This document shows positions 40,901 through 51,019 of a DNA stretch of 64,000 nt, one piece after another (positions within the stretch are counted from its first letter, which is position 1; every line of letters begins with the position of its first letter). The stretch spans positions 124,001 to 188,000 of the forward strand of contig JALBUN010000014.1 of the NCBI GenBank assembly GCA_025174535.1, given 5' to 3'. The position numbers were made by a program, and so were the translations under genes. The notes beneath the pieces were generated by a model. The model did no database searches. It worked only from the letters and a program-made list of their open reading frames with translations, and was not told where the DNA came from. This DNA is from Cantharellus purpuraceus. Lineage: Eukaryota; Basidiomycota; Agaricomycetes; Cantharellales; Hydnaceae.

Positions 40901-43900
40901 GTGTGAAACCCGCTAATGCATCCAAGGTGGATAACCAACGAGATCCAGTGAGTGCCTGCAAAATGGAATCTTGTCTTGGCAAGGGAAATTCATCCGGGAC
41001 CGCAATCTCATTGAGTTTCCTATAGTCTATACACATTCTTGGTTTCCCATTACGATAGGCTATAAGTGCTGGAAAACCCCAAGGACTTTTGGATGGTTCA
41101 ATGACTCCAAGACTGAGCCAAGCATCCATTTGCTTGTCAATGACTTCCCTTTTGGCAGGTGAGGCATTATAAGGAGGTAGTGAAATTTCTTTGGCCTCAG
41201 GCCTGAGATTGATTTCAACTTTTGCATCATAATTGCCAAGTCTGCCATCAAGACCAAATGCGTCTTTATGTGCCAGAACTGTATCTTGGAGAGCCTTCCT
41301 ATTGGCATCATTGAGCTCTGGTGAGAAGTCAATTTCATCCAACAGTTGGTTTTCAGGAACATCCTCAGGGGGAATTTCCTGAGCCTTAGGTCCTCCTTGT
41401 ACCACCTCTCCATCTGATTCAAGAGAGGCAACAGTAGGTACCGCACCAGTCTCAAAGTTCTGTTGAGCAAGAGCTTTTATGAGTCTGGCGTGAGAGAGAC
41501 AAGTCTCTAATTGAGTCTGGTTCAAATTAGAAGTCCGATCCAGCCAATTGGAAGGATTTCTAGCATGACCCAGGAGTTGTCCTTGATGTATAGTAACTGG
41601 TTGTGATGAAAAATTGCTAACATGTAGGCACGGGTTATTCCGAGATACAATTGCATCTGAGATGCCATAGAAATCTTCAGGCCCATGATTGGAGTGAAGC
41701 ACTTTTTCCACATAAACTTCATTACTATTCCCAGGGAAATAGATAGAAGCAGGAATTAGAGAAGCAGTTTCAGGAGGAATTGTGACGGGATGTAAGGCCC
41801 TAACACTTGAATCCGAAATGCATGCTCTAATCCGTTTCCGAGATTTCTTAATACGTCTATGAGCCTTGAACTTTGCAGTTAGAGATGCAAGGTCAGGAAG
41901 GGCTCTTATTTTAAAGGTGTGACCATTCTCATCCAATAAGGGTGAGCTCACTGAGTTCTCAATCTTGGCTTTCCGTCCAGTATTACCAAACATAAGATAG
42001 CTATCTGAGCCTTCTCTTATAAGCGAGATAGAGTACTGATCAGCAAAATCATTCCCAAGAATGACAGGGGTAGTCATGCCTTTGACCACATAAGCTTCAA
42101 CTTCAATCTGAACTGGTCCAGAGTCAGAGTCAAAGTAAATGGGCACCGTAACGTATCCAGAAATTTTGGATGTGCCAGTAACTTGTATCAAGTTAATTTT
42201 CTGACCTGTTTTGATCTTAGGAGGATTCTCCATAGAGCAAAGAGCTTTCTGAGAGATAAGGGTTATGTCTGAACCAGAATCAGCTACAAGGGTAGTTTGA
42301 TTCTTTCCATATTCTCCCAGCCAAACATTAGTAGTGGTTGCAGAAGATCCAAGGAAGGCACAGCCTGCTGGTCTGGACATGAAACGCTTGAGTTTAATCA
42401 AGGAGTTAGGAGCCCAACTAGTAAGCTTAGAATTCCTTAGGAAAGCAGCTACATGTTTGGAATCTTTCATTAACCTTCTCCTCTCTTGACGAGATTTAGG
42501 AGTGAATGTCTCAGAAAAAGAGTTTTCCAGAGACAAAGGCTCAGAAGATTTTTCTCTATTAGGTATGGATCCCCCCAGTCGGGACATACTTTCCAGCAAG
42601 CTCATGGCTGGTTTAGCAAGTTGACAATGTGCCTCTGTATCCTGAGCAGATTCCTGTTGATCCGATGAAGGTTCTTCAGGGATATTCTCAGTTGCAACAT
42701 TATTAACATGAGCATTGTCTGAACTTAAATCCACTTCTGATTCATGAAGTGATTCAAGGTACATATCCTCATAGGCAAGGTCTGCATTAGCTTCTTCATT
42801 AGAAACCTTGTAACGTGTATGGGCAGAGCGAGATGCTGAACTGGCATGTTTGCACTCATTATCCCAATGCTTGTTACTGCCACAATGCCTGCAAGGTCTA
42901 GCTCCTTTGGATTCAGGTGTGGAATTTTTAGACACATTAGAATCATCCCGAGGGAATTTTGGAGGATTCAATTTGGATGACCATCCAACCAGATGAGCTC
43001 TAGCATCTCTAAAAGATCTGTTTGAGTCAAACCTAGGTTTGGTTTGATGCAAAGAATTTTCCAAATTTCTAATACGTCTTTCCAGGTTGTCTCCTGAAGA
43101 GAAAGGAGCATGTGACAATGATTCCTCGTGATACTTGATAGCAGTTTGGAATTCCACTGCAGATGAACACCTGTGAGCATCAATGACTGTGTGCCAATAT
43201 GGTGGAGCACCATTCATGATTTCCAATATAAGCTCTGAGTCTGACAGCTTGCTGACCAGTCTCAATAGCTCTGACTTTCTAACGTAATACTCACTAGGAG
43301 TCTCATTAGTAAAGCCAGGCTCTCTGAAAGTAGCACGAGTTGCTCTAGCTTTCTGCCTATCCAACCAGGCTCTGTTCATATAGTATGAACCAATGACTTC
43401 TCTGATGGACTTCCAGTCCTCAGTTGCTTCTTGGCGATATGACAATGGTAAGGAGAAAAACCATCTCTCAGCTCCTTTACGCAACCGCAAATGGATAATT
43501 TGTCCCAATTGCTTGAAGACCATAGGAGATCGCTGAGCCAAATGATTTACTTTCAATATCCATTGAGCCAAACTGTCAGGGTTTCCATCCCACTCAGGGA
43601 CTAAGTCCTGACGCAACTTGTTATCAAAGTAAGCTTCCAGCTTGCTCTGAGTCACTGGAGCGTCTAATCCGAGATTAGGATTTCTCTGATCAAGATCCCC
43701 CCAGTCTGGACTATGACCATAACCTCCACCATCACCTCCATCAGGAGGACCTGAGCCTCCATGCCTACCCAGAGGGGGAGGATTACTCCTTCCACTTCTA
43801 TGTGGCAATGATGGTCTAGGCAAAAATGGATTAGGTGTATGAGGGGGACCAGAAGATCCGTCATCATCAGGAGGTTCTCCTCCAGGAGGTGGAGCACCTC

Positions 43901-45371
43901 CTCCAGAAGCTCCATAAGTTCCGTGAGGAACCCTAATGGATTCTGGAATGCCTAAAGTACCCCTGCTCTGAACTTGAGGAGGAGTATAGAACATTTCTTC
44001 CAAACCTGCAGATCCCGTAAGTTTACTAGGATCCTGATGGTAAGGAGAATTGAAAAGAGTAGAGGGTCTGGGACCACGATTGTAAACCGCAGACTGTCTC
44101 TGTCTAATCCGTTCATGATCAACTGGAAATTTTTCTCCTTGATCCAATCTGGAAATCAAGGGAGCTTCCTTAACAGTATAGGCAACAGTTGACTGCTGAG
44201 CATCCCTGACAGGCATAGCTGCAAGAGTGGGAAGATCATGTCCAAGGACAGGATTCACCGATGCATTAATGACTTTAGCTTCATAAAAACTAGTATCCGC
44301 AGCAACCTTTCTCTGCAAAGCAGCTTGGGCAGCAGCGAAGCGAATTTTGAAACCATTAATGTCAGAAGACATCTCAGAAATGTCTGGGAGAGCAGGAGAC
44401 AGAAAGTCATCCTTTACTGGTTTCCAAGAACCCTTGTACTTGGATACAGCATCCCAATAAAATGCCAAAAAGTTTTCTACATCTTCACGTAGTGTAACAC
44501 AAAGCACTTCCAGGTCTTTGGAACTCCAAAGGGAGTCACTAGGCCATTCCGAAGGCAATGTAGGGACAGTAGGAGGAGGAAGTTTCATCTGCTGCAGAAC
44601 ACTTTCTCTCTCATTTGCAATATGATTAAGAGTGTCTAACAGTTGCTTATACTTCCATGGATCAAGATAATACCCAGTACTACCATGCTGACTAACTCGT
44701 CCAGGATGTCCGAGCAGTACCACATTGAGTAACGCTAATTCTTTCCTGAAGAGTCCAGTAGCAAGGCGATTCAGAGCTCTAGTACCTGGTGCTTCCGCAC
44801 GATTAAAGCTCATCTCTGCAATGCTAAGGAGTGAATCTCTTCTGGAAGAGAGTAGGGGATCAAGTCTGACCTCTCTCCGTACTCTTGCTGCACTGAAGCT
44901 TTTCAAAGGCTTACCAGGCACTACGAAGACATTTTGTAATGGTCCTGTGATCAGGGGTCCATCAAAAGTCCAATTGGTAAGTGCATGGTTAGTCTGATCA
45001 ACTTCCACAGCAAAAGAGGCATCAGCAGCACTAATCTCTTCATCCGTAGTAAATGTCTGGTCAAGATCATTCACAGGAGTGAGTGGGGATCTAGTGTGCA
45101 AGAAGCCAGGAGTGATAGGGGCAATAGGTCGCTCTGGTTGAGCAGCCAAAGGAGTAGACGGGTCGTCCTCGAGTTGTTGTTGTTGTCGAATTGTTGAAGT
45201 AGACATGTTGCTCAGCTTGAATGAGGTCAACTTGTCACGAGGTCGATACGATTCGAAACGAGTTTGTATACGAGTTGGTGTTGGATAAGGGTTTAGATAA
45301 AGAGGAGAGTTAGGATTAGAGGAGGAGGGCAGACGAGTGTGACTATAGAACTTGTCTTCTGGAAATTCCAA
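37908..45371 (-). CDS. gag-pol: Gypsy Gag-Pol polyprotein with chromodomain (2487 aa)
   Basis: One uninterrupted frame. Gag has a capsid-like stretch (about 600-760) and a CCHC knuckle CRHCGSNKHWDNEC (about 825-838). Aspartic protease LVADSGSDITLIS (about 1028) with downstream VILGNDFA. Reverse transcriptase with CIDYRKLN, QMPFGYRNGPAVFQ and YIDDIVIY (about 1545). RNase H with VYSDACDVGIAAIL and TEREALALRDGL. Integrase zinc region HAGYHKTYNKLA...CDICQKAK (about 2035-2065) and catalytic D (ITMDFI), D (SDRDPRW) and E (GQTEVLNQ, about 2190). C-terminal chromodomain FEVESIIGEQW...FIGYDSSYDEWLPRKNL (about 2427-2475), which in chromoviruses guides integration to marked chromatin. Gag and Pol share one frame, so their ratio must be set after translation. 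A second ATG at codon 55 (MSTSTIRQQQ) may be the real start. All catalytic residues are present. Confidence 0.95.
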   Translation of the reverse strand: MEFPEDKFYSHTRLPSSSNPNSPLYLNPYPTPTRIQTRFESYRPRDKLTSFKLSNMSTSTIRQQQQLEDDPSTPLAAQPERPIAPITPGFLHTRSPLTPVNDLDQTFTTDEEISAADASFAVEVDQTNHALTNWTFDGPLITGPLQNVFVVPGKPLKSFSAARVRREVRLDPLLSSRRDSLLSIAEMSFNRAEAPGTRALNRLATGLFRKELALLNVVLLGHPGRVSQHGSTGYYLDPWKYKQLLDTLNHIANERESVLQQMKLPPPTVPTLPSEWPSDSLWSSKDLEVLCVTLREDVENFLAFYWDAVSKYKGSWKPVKDDFLSPALPDISEMSSDINGFKIRFAAAQAALQRKVAADTSFYEAKVINASVNPVLGHDLPTLAAMPVRDAQQSTVAYTVKEAPLISRLDQGEKFPVDHERIRQRQSAVYNRGPRPSTLFNSPYHQDPSKLTGSAGLEEMFYTPPQVQSRGTLGIPESIRVPHGTYGASGGGAPPPGGEPPDDDGSSGPPHTPNPFLPRPSLPHRSGRSNPPPLGRHGGSGPPDGGDGGGYGHSPDWGDLDQRNPNLGLDAPVTQSKLEAYFDNKLRQDLVPEWDGNPDSLAQWILKVNHLAQRSPMVFKQLGQIIHLRLRKGAERWFFSLPLSYRQEATEDWKSIREVIGSYYMNRAWLDRQKARATRATFREPGFTNETPSEYYVRKSELLRLVSKLSDSELILEIMNGAPPYWHTVIDAHRCSSAVEFQTAIKYHEESLSHAPFSSGDNLERRIRNLENSLHQTKPRFDSNRSFRDARAHLVGWSSKLNPPKFPRDDSNVSKNSTPESKGARPCRHCGSNKHWDNECKHASSASRSAHTRYKVSNEEANADLAYEDMYLESLHESEVDLSSDNAHVNNVATENIPEEPSSDQQESAQDTEAHCQLAKPAMSLLESMSRLGGSIPNREKSSEPLSLENSFSETFTPKSRQERRRLMKDSKHVAAFLRNSKLTSWAPNSLIKLKRFMSRPAGCAFLGSSATTTNVWLGEYGKNQTTLVADSGSDITLISQKALCSMENPPKIKTGQKINLIQVTGTSKISGYVTVPIYFDSDSGPVQIEVEAYVVKGMTTPVILGNDFADQYSISLIREGSDSYLMFGNTGRKAKIENSVSSPLLDENGHTFKIRALPDLASLTAKFKAHRRIKKSRKRIRACISDSSVRALHPVTIPPETASLIPASIYFPGNSNEVYVEKVLHSNHGPEDFYGISDAIVSRNNPCLHVSNFSSQPVTIHQGQLLGHARNPSNWLDRTSNLNQTQLETCLSHARLIKALAQQNFETGAVPTVASLESDGEVVQGGPKAQEIPPEDVPENQLLDEIDFSPELNDANRKALQDTVLAHKDAFGLDGRLGNYDAKVEINLRPEAKEISLPPYNASPAKREVIDKQMDAWLSLGVIEPSKSPWGFPALIAYRNGKPRMCIDYRKLNEIAVPDEFPLPRQDSILQALTGSRWLSTLDALAGFTQLQMLDSAKEKTAFRTHRGLYQFKQMPFGYRNGPAVFQRVMQGVLAPFLWVFALVYIDDIVIYSKTFKEHLDHLDKVFGAIEKSGITLSPAKCHLAYQSLLLLGQKVSRLGLSTHKEKIDAILELAEPKNVHDLQIFLGMVVYFSSYIPFYAWIVAPLFELLKKNSTWEWGNTQQEAFDLAKNALVSAPVRAYAIPGLGYRVYSDACDVGIAAILQQIQPLKIRDLKGTKGYEKLKSAYDKGLPVPQLVIPVLKDETLPKPGTWDKDFENTTVSVERVIAYWSRTLKPAERNYSPTEREALALRDGLIKFQPYIEGEKVVAITDHAALIWSRTYQNVNRRLLTWGTVFAAYPELKIVHRAGRVHSNVDPISRLRRNVPYQDGPSSDDSIPTILDSEQDPLVDFYSDISPHFEARTLMLMAAYEEENQRIPLNVHASSIQVNTSLEEDFTIPYVTAKGYNLVSSLAQEEIQKIVDAYAKDPYFKRVRSELRQESNWISPKHPLFFENEDGLLYFEDWNGNYRLCVPKAEQSNLLSEIHDEITEGAHAGYHKTYNKLASTFYWPRMSRDVKKFVVSCDICQKAKPRRHAPIGLLQPIPIPENPFEVITMDFIMELPDSNGYDSILVIVDKLTKFGIFVPTQSTINEEGTARILFEHVLSKYGIPKQIISDRDPRWTSTFWKEICKQINTRRALTTAYHPQADGQTEVLNQTLETALRSYVSPTRDNWAALLSPFALSYNNLPHSATGFAPAFLLYGYHPRTPSSYIHSSTHGVHRPSSPPAPRPVGSVDRVDLIKSPANEVESTKAMDFLSELATYRSQAREALQFAQVAQQKNFNTGRLAQEFDVGDRVLINPHSLSLLHAQKGLGKKLQMKYDGPFDIIQKLGPATYRLCMPASYGLHPVLNIAHLELYSSSPPSFGSRPLRSLERADFTQLPEFEVESIIGEQWRKARNGRRVQELLTRFIGYDSSYDEWLPRKNLRNAPDLLRDWDRRDRGISRH

Positions 45372-45486
45372 ATTGGTTTGTTCCAGATTACGAGAAACTA
45401 TATTGAGTAAAGACTTAGTGATAGAAGGTCGGGTTATATCTGCAATGGTGCTTAGAATCTACACTCTAGACACTGCTTAAGCAATT

Positions 45487-45502
45487 CCCAGAGCGTCCAC
45501 CA
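45487..45502 (-). promoter_or_regulatory. Gypsy primer binding site
   Basis: TGGTGGACGCTCTGGG on the minus strand, two bases after the 5' LTR. TGG fits pairing with a tRNA 3' CCA end; the tRNA species was not identified. Confidence 0.6.
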
Positions 45503-45504
45503 AA

Positions 45505-46936
45505 TGTTTTGGAACCCGCAAAATTATGGTGTTAGGGCAAACTCTAAATCACCACAATTCCGTGAATGAACAGCTGAGAAGAATATCAAACCCTGCTGCA
45601 GCACAACTCCAGAAACGATTTAACGTTTGTACTTTGGTTACAATCCTTTGTATTGGTCAATGCAGACTATACGCAGAAAGGTAATACGTTTCTTAGCAGC
45701 AAGAAATGAATAAGACTTCCAGAGTCTAGAGTTCACGGACGCTTAGGGGTCCAGATATTCCAAAAAGAGGGGAATGCACTTAGAGGCTAAAGGAAGTAGG
45801 TGGATGAATCCAACCGTCCAACCAGTGGCACTCAGAAGCGGGTAACAGCAATGTGTGAAGTAGTCTAGCAACTGCTTCACACGAGTTCAAGCTTCTAATG
45901 CTCTGCAAAGGCAGTACACACTAGTTACTTAAACAAGAGCACTAATGGCAGGACTATCGACAGACAATCTCACCCTGTAGATTCGTAGTCACGTGAGGCA
46001 GATACTACACTCACGCCCAAAGCAGGAATATCACTACCTTGAGTGCAATCAAGTACAGTTACACAACTGTAAAAGATCCTTGAACTGGTAATCAACAGTT
46101 ACTGAGATAGAGGATGACACTGTATGTCACTCTAGTCACACTGGTGTGCAGAAGATGGGTAGAATATGATGATATGTTATTCTTTCAGAGGCAGAATGGC
46201 CTCCTTATATATTGTATTTACAGGGGCTGACTAATGCTTCTGGAATATTCTACCTATTAATAGATGGAAACTACTGGAAGGTTGTGGAAGGTGGGAGAAA
46301 GGGGTAGAATATTCCAAGCCAATCACAGGATCTGATCACAGCACTAACACTGATCAGGAGCTGAATAATGGTTCTGGAAAGTTCTATCTAATAATAGAGG
46401 GAAACAGCTAGAATGTTATGGAAAGGGGTAGAATATTCCAAGGCAATCACCTGATTTGATCACCCATCAGCTGATCTGATCCCTGAGCTAGGCACTGATC
46501 AGGCAAAAAGAAGGGTGTCCACCCTGTTTTCTGCACTGGTTTGGACAGCCATGGATAGCCACATGTCATGTGATGATCTGCACGGAAAATAGTGCCCTGA
46601 GAGGCTGTGGTTGTTAAGTTAGAGAATATTTATTGATCAGAGACATCTGAGCTTGAATTGAGGCCAAATGCCTGGTCCAAAAGGGGAGAGGCGGCTGCGC
46701 GAAGGTTTGTGGGCGCCTATGGGTCCACAACTGTAGCACAGCAGAAATAAATGATTCTGGGCCGAGTTCTGCATGGAATATTCCCAGAAAAATATGGAAA
46801 AATAGAGAATATTTGAATAAGTCCATTCCAGGTACAAGCATCAAATATATGCTGATATTTAGGAATGGAAAAGCAAAGAATAGCACATTGGTGCTGCATA
46901 AATGGAATTTGATAGGGAAAAGGTGGTTCCCATACA
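45505..46936 (-). repeat. Gypsy 5' LTR
   Basis: 1432 bp with TG...CA ends, TATA-like box near 46.21 kb on the minus strand. It interrupts copia-1 Pol after HIDVQY. Confidence 0.95.
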
Positions 46937-48393
46937 GTATTGAACATCAATGTGTTTCAAGCGGGCGTGGAAAGTCGGGTCTTTTGTCAGAACAATGGAA
47001 CCTGAATTGTCACTATGAAGAGTGGATGTAGCCTGCTTATGGCCGAGTATGTCAAGTAAACGACATAGCCACATAGCTTCCTTGGTTGCATGGCAGCTGG
47101 CGACGTATTCAGCTTCGCAAGTGGAGGTCGTGACGATGGCCTGACGCTTGGAACTCCAAGAGATTGATCCACATCCCAAGGTAAATGCATAACCTGAGGT
47201 GGATCGACGAGTGTCAACACAACCAGCATAGTCGGAGTCTGTGTAACCGTTAAGAATGATCTCCCCCTGTCCTCCAAGAACCAGGGCATGGTTGTGTGTG
47301 TGCTTCAGATAGTGCAAGACTCATTGGAGGGCAGTCCAGTGGGCCAGACCGGGGTTTGAGTTGAACTGACTCAGTCTGTTTGTTGCGAAGGTAATGTCTG
47401 GCCGGGTCGCCAGTGATGCATACATGAGAGAGCCCACACCAGCGAGGTAAGGAACCTTCTTCATGCATTGTTTCTCCTCCTCGGATGTGGGTGACATAGA
47501 CCTGGATAGGATTACATCGGGGTCGAGAGGGGTAGATACACCATAGCTGTCCTCCATACCGAAACATTTCAGGATTGTATCAATAAAAGCACCTTGAGAA
47601 AGGGAGATGGTTCACGCCTCGCGATCCCGTGTTACAGCCATTCCAAGGAACCAGTGAATATCTCCCATGTCGACAACATCGATAATTTGTTTAAGATTAT
47701 TAAAAGTTGTTGTCAGAGTCTGCATGTTGCTAGTTGCAACAGCCATATCGTCAACATGAATCGTGACCATTGCGTCACCCAACGGGCTTTGTTTGATAAA
47801 TACACTGTGGTCGACGCTCACCCGGGTGAATCCAACTTTCTGCATTTCTCCACAGAGTCTCTCATACCAGCATCGGCCAGCCTGACGTAATCCGTAGAGA
47901 GACTTGTGCAACTTGCATACCCAGTCCTCTTTACCCTTTTCCTTACGTCCCTCAGGCTGCTCCATAAATATTTCTTCAGTGAGGTTGCCATGTAGAAATG
48001 CAGTTTTTACATCAAATTGATGGATTTCCCAGTCAAGTGACGTGGTGATTCCAAGGACCATTCGAACAGATTCCAGTCAAGCAACAGGGGCAAAAGTGTC
48101 TGTGTAGTCCACCCCTTCGACTTGTGAGTAACCCTTTGTCTAGTGATTTCATTTTTTTCATCCCTTTTTCGGAAGAAAACAGCTCAGCTGCCAATAATTT
48201 GGCAGCCTTTAGGAACTGTAGAGCGTGGAACTAAGCTCCAGACCCCATGACGCTGGAGTGATTTCATCTCATCATCATATCCCTTGTCCCAGTAAGGAGC
48301 GTCATAAGCCTCAGTAGCCTGCTTATAGGTGCGGGGGTCATCATCTGTGACTCCGAGAAAGTCATCTATTGCTTTGTCAGTCATAGTGAACAT
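46937..48393 (-). pseudogene. pol: Copia-1 reverse transcriptase/RNase H, decayed
   Basis: Continuous homology in several frames. RT N-terminus: AYDAPYWDKGYDDEMKSLQR and VPRSTVPKGCQIIGS, followed by TGA at 48181. A deletion near 48135 removes the usual YKARLVA stretch and shifts frame before GYSQVEGVDYTDTFAPVA. Then WEIHQFDVKTAFLHGNLTEE, HKSLYGLRQAGRCWYERL and the active-site IHVDDMAVATSN. RNase H follows: YTDSDYAGCVDTRRSTSGYA, TSTCEAEYVAS, FHARLKHIDVQY, where the gypsy element interrupts it. Several stops are TGA or TAA at places where CGA or CAA would restore a residue. Not functional. Confidence 0.9.
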
Positions 48394-48447
48394 TCCTTCA
48401 GAAAGTGAGTTAATTTCGGTGACTTCTGTTTGCTGTCCTGATTTCTC

Positions 48448-50976
48448 TCAGATCTCACGTTTGGCCCGCTCAAGCAGTGATTCATGAGCAATGCCCCGCA
48501 TTGCAGCTCCTGCAGCAGATGCCTTTTTGGGACGGTTTGAGTGTCGAGGTAAACTAATAGGTTGCTCATTAGGTAAGTCAATTTCGGTCTCCCTGTTTCC
48601 ATCCTGTTGATCAGGTTCCTCCGCCTCGGTTGATTGTCCAGGGCTATGATGCACAAATGGGATTGGCTGTTCAATATCGTTGTCCTGATCTTCTTGTATG
48701 TCTGTGCCAACCTCCACTCCTGGACGATAAGGCCGTGGTCTGGCATCTTGGGACACGATGAAGGAGACATGTCTCGACACGATGATACGACCAGTGGGGG
48801 GGTAATAGCAGCGGTAAGCTTTCAAGGTCTGTGAGTACCCAATGAGGACCCCCTCAACTGATCGATTGTATATCTTCGGACGATGTTCAGATTGGAGGAG
48901 AATGAATGCCCTGCAACCAATCTCTCGCAAGTGTGATACGTTTGGTTTTGAACCAAAGTATGCCTCATGTGGGGTCATGTTCTTCAAGGTACGTGTGGGG
49001 ATTCGATCCTTGATATATGCAACAGTTTTGATACATTCCCCCCAAAGCTTTGGTGGGAACTTGTTTTCAGACATGATTGCACGAGCATGGTTGAACAGAG
49101 TTCGATGGAGACGCTCTGCCTTCCCATTCTGTGCTGAGGAATAAGGTGCAGTTGTTTGATGTTTAATGCCATCATCTCGTAGGTATTTCTCAAACTCTTT
49201 TGATGTATATTCACCCCCGTTATCTGTGCGGAATATGTTAACTGTGAGATTTGTTTCACACTCAACACAAATCCTCCATTCTTTGAAGCAATCGAATGCA
49301 TCTGCTTTTCGTTTGAGAATGTAGACCCATATTTTTTGGGAGAAATCATCTATCATGTTGAGTGTATACATGCCTCCATGCGGTGTCTGCACGTCTTCTG
49401 GACCAGTGATATCTGAGAAAACTTTTTCAAGTAATCTCTTTGCCCTCCCCCCCTCCCTCACCCTCGGAACTGGTGTTCTTGTCTGCTTGCCAAGAACACA
49501 GTGGTCACAAAGGGGCGGGAGGTTAGAAAGATTTGTGGGCATACCAGTGACAAGGTCCTTTTCAGCCATGCGAATAATGGCAGGGTAGCCGACATGTCCA
49601 AGTCGCCTATGCCATGTTTCAAGGTCAGGTGCTGCACGTGCAAGGAGTAGATGTTCAACAGTGATGTTGTCAGATAAGTGATACAAGCCAGTGCCAGTCC
49701 TGATGCCTTCAGCGATAGTGCGAGATCCACGTACAATGGAACAATTGGTAGCAGTAAACATTGCTGACAGACCCATATCACTAAGCCTTCCAATGGAGAT
49801 GAGGCGAAGCCGTGCGTCTGGAATGTACAGTGCATCACAAAGCAGAAGCTGTCGGCCCTTGCCACACCTTAGTTTGATGGTCCCTACTGCCATGGCTGAT
49901 ATACTTGACCCATTGATACCACGAATTTGACGAGGAGAAATAGGGCAAATGTCAGAGAAGTCGTCCCGGTTAGGTGAGCAGTGACTAGTTGCACCAGAAT
50001 CAAAGTAGTATGGTGGGGAAGTTATGGCAGATGCAATGACATGATCCCAGTTTACAGAGCAATCAGTGGATTGAGAATGGTTGTGATCTGAGAAGTCTTG
50101 AAGAACGGCACATGACTCTGAGCCAGAGTCACTATCTGAGACCTTGGAAATTGCTGCATGAGCTTGCTCCTTTTTCTTTTTATCACCGCCCTTGTGTTTC
50201 TTTTCCTTGGCCGTTTTCCACCAGTCGGGAGCCTTCCCTTCACTTCCCCCACCCTTTTCCCAGCATTTCTCGATTGTGTGACTGGTTTTCTCACAATTTG
50301 AGCACTTTAAGGATTTGTTGGAACCCTTCGTCTGCTTCTGTCTGGCAGCAAGGAGGGTATCTTCATTTTTGATCAGCTCTCGATGGTGTGAATCTTGTGT
50401 TTCGGCTTCAATATGTTGGATGATACTAGAGGGGGTGAGTGTGGATGAAGAGACTACGAGGATTTTATGCAGGTCATCGAAGTCACTGTTGCACATTGCG
50501 TGGAGCAGAATCCCAACAGTCCATTCGTCTTTGGTAGGTGCCCCATCACTGTAGATCGCCTCCATATAGTCTTTGAGGTTGGTGAGAACTGAGGAAGCGG
50601 TGGTGGCGGTGGTGAAATGCAACCGCATAGCATTTTGAAGAGCATTAAATTTTGAGTTTACACCACTTTGATAGGTTTTCTTTTTCAGGTGCTCCCAGGC
50701 CGTCGAGGCCGTAGTGTAGCGTTCAATTTCCTGAGCAAGAGAATCTTCAACGACTTGGCAAAGTGCCCCCACGATCCGGTCATTTATTTCATTCCAGTCA
50801 ATCAACTTGGCGGCATCTGTAGGAGGCTGTTTTCTGTCTCCATCAACATAGGACCACATGCCACTTGAGCGAAGAAGTGCGCGACATTTTCTGGACCATT
50901 GTGGCCAGGTGCCAATAGTGAGTATACCAACTGTTTTTTCAGTAAGTCTAATGTCTGTCATGTTGAGTATGCACAA
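48448..50976 (-). pseudogene. gag-pol: Copia-1 Gag-protease-integrase frame (842 codons)
   Basis: Starts MCILNMTDIRLTEKTVG; Gag part IGTWPQWSRKCRALLRS and FNALQNAMRLHFTT; CCHC knuckle CSNCEKTSHTIEKC; protease YYFDSGATSHCSP; integrase zinc region WHRRLGHVGYPA...LCDHCVLGKQT and catalytic D, D, E in FSDITGPED, FRTDNGGEYTSKEF and AQNGKAERLHRTL. The frame is open to a TGA at 48448-48450 after ERAKREI; the RT part then continues in the next piece, so this stop is probably a secondary CGA-to-TGA change. With the downstream lesions and the gypsy insertion the element cannot move by itself. Confidence 0.9.
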
Positions 50977-51004
50977 GAATTATTCTGGTTGTTAAAGCGT
51001 GGAC

Positions 51005-51019
51005 GGGAAGCCCATAACC
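51005..51019 (-). promoter_or_regulatory. Copia-1 primer binding site (half initiator-Met tRNA)
   Basis: GGTTATGGGCTTCCC directly after the 5' LTR on the minus strand; its first ten bases equal those of the copia-2 site. Confidence 0.75.

Larger units (their letters stand above)
35218..46936 (-). mobile_element. Complete chromodomain Ty3/gypsy element, 11.7 kb
   Basis: Two LTRs of 1432 bp (45505-46936, 5' in element sense; 35218-36649, 3') enclose 8855 bp. Order on the minus strand: LTR, primer site, Gag-Pol ORF, a second ORF, polypurine tract, LTR. The flanks differ (GTATT at 46937, GTCGC at 35213), but the missing partner AATAC lies at 33367 beside LTR X, which is explained by an inversion. 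Intact ORF and near-identical LTRs point to recent insertion. Confidence 0.95.

Noticed and set aside
46614..46950. Repeated ORFs (also 36327-36654 and 30485-30818) with a hydrophobic LFFAFPFLNISIYL stretch
   Set aside because: They are the same frame in each copy of the gypsy LTR, partly fused to flanking element sequence, with no protein-like conservation; the LTR explains them.
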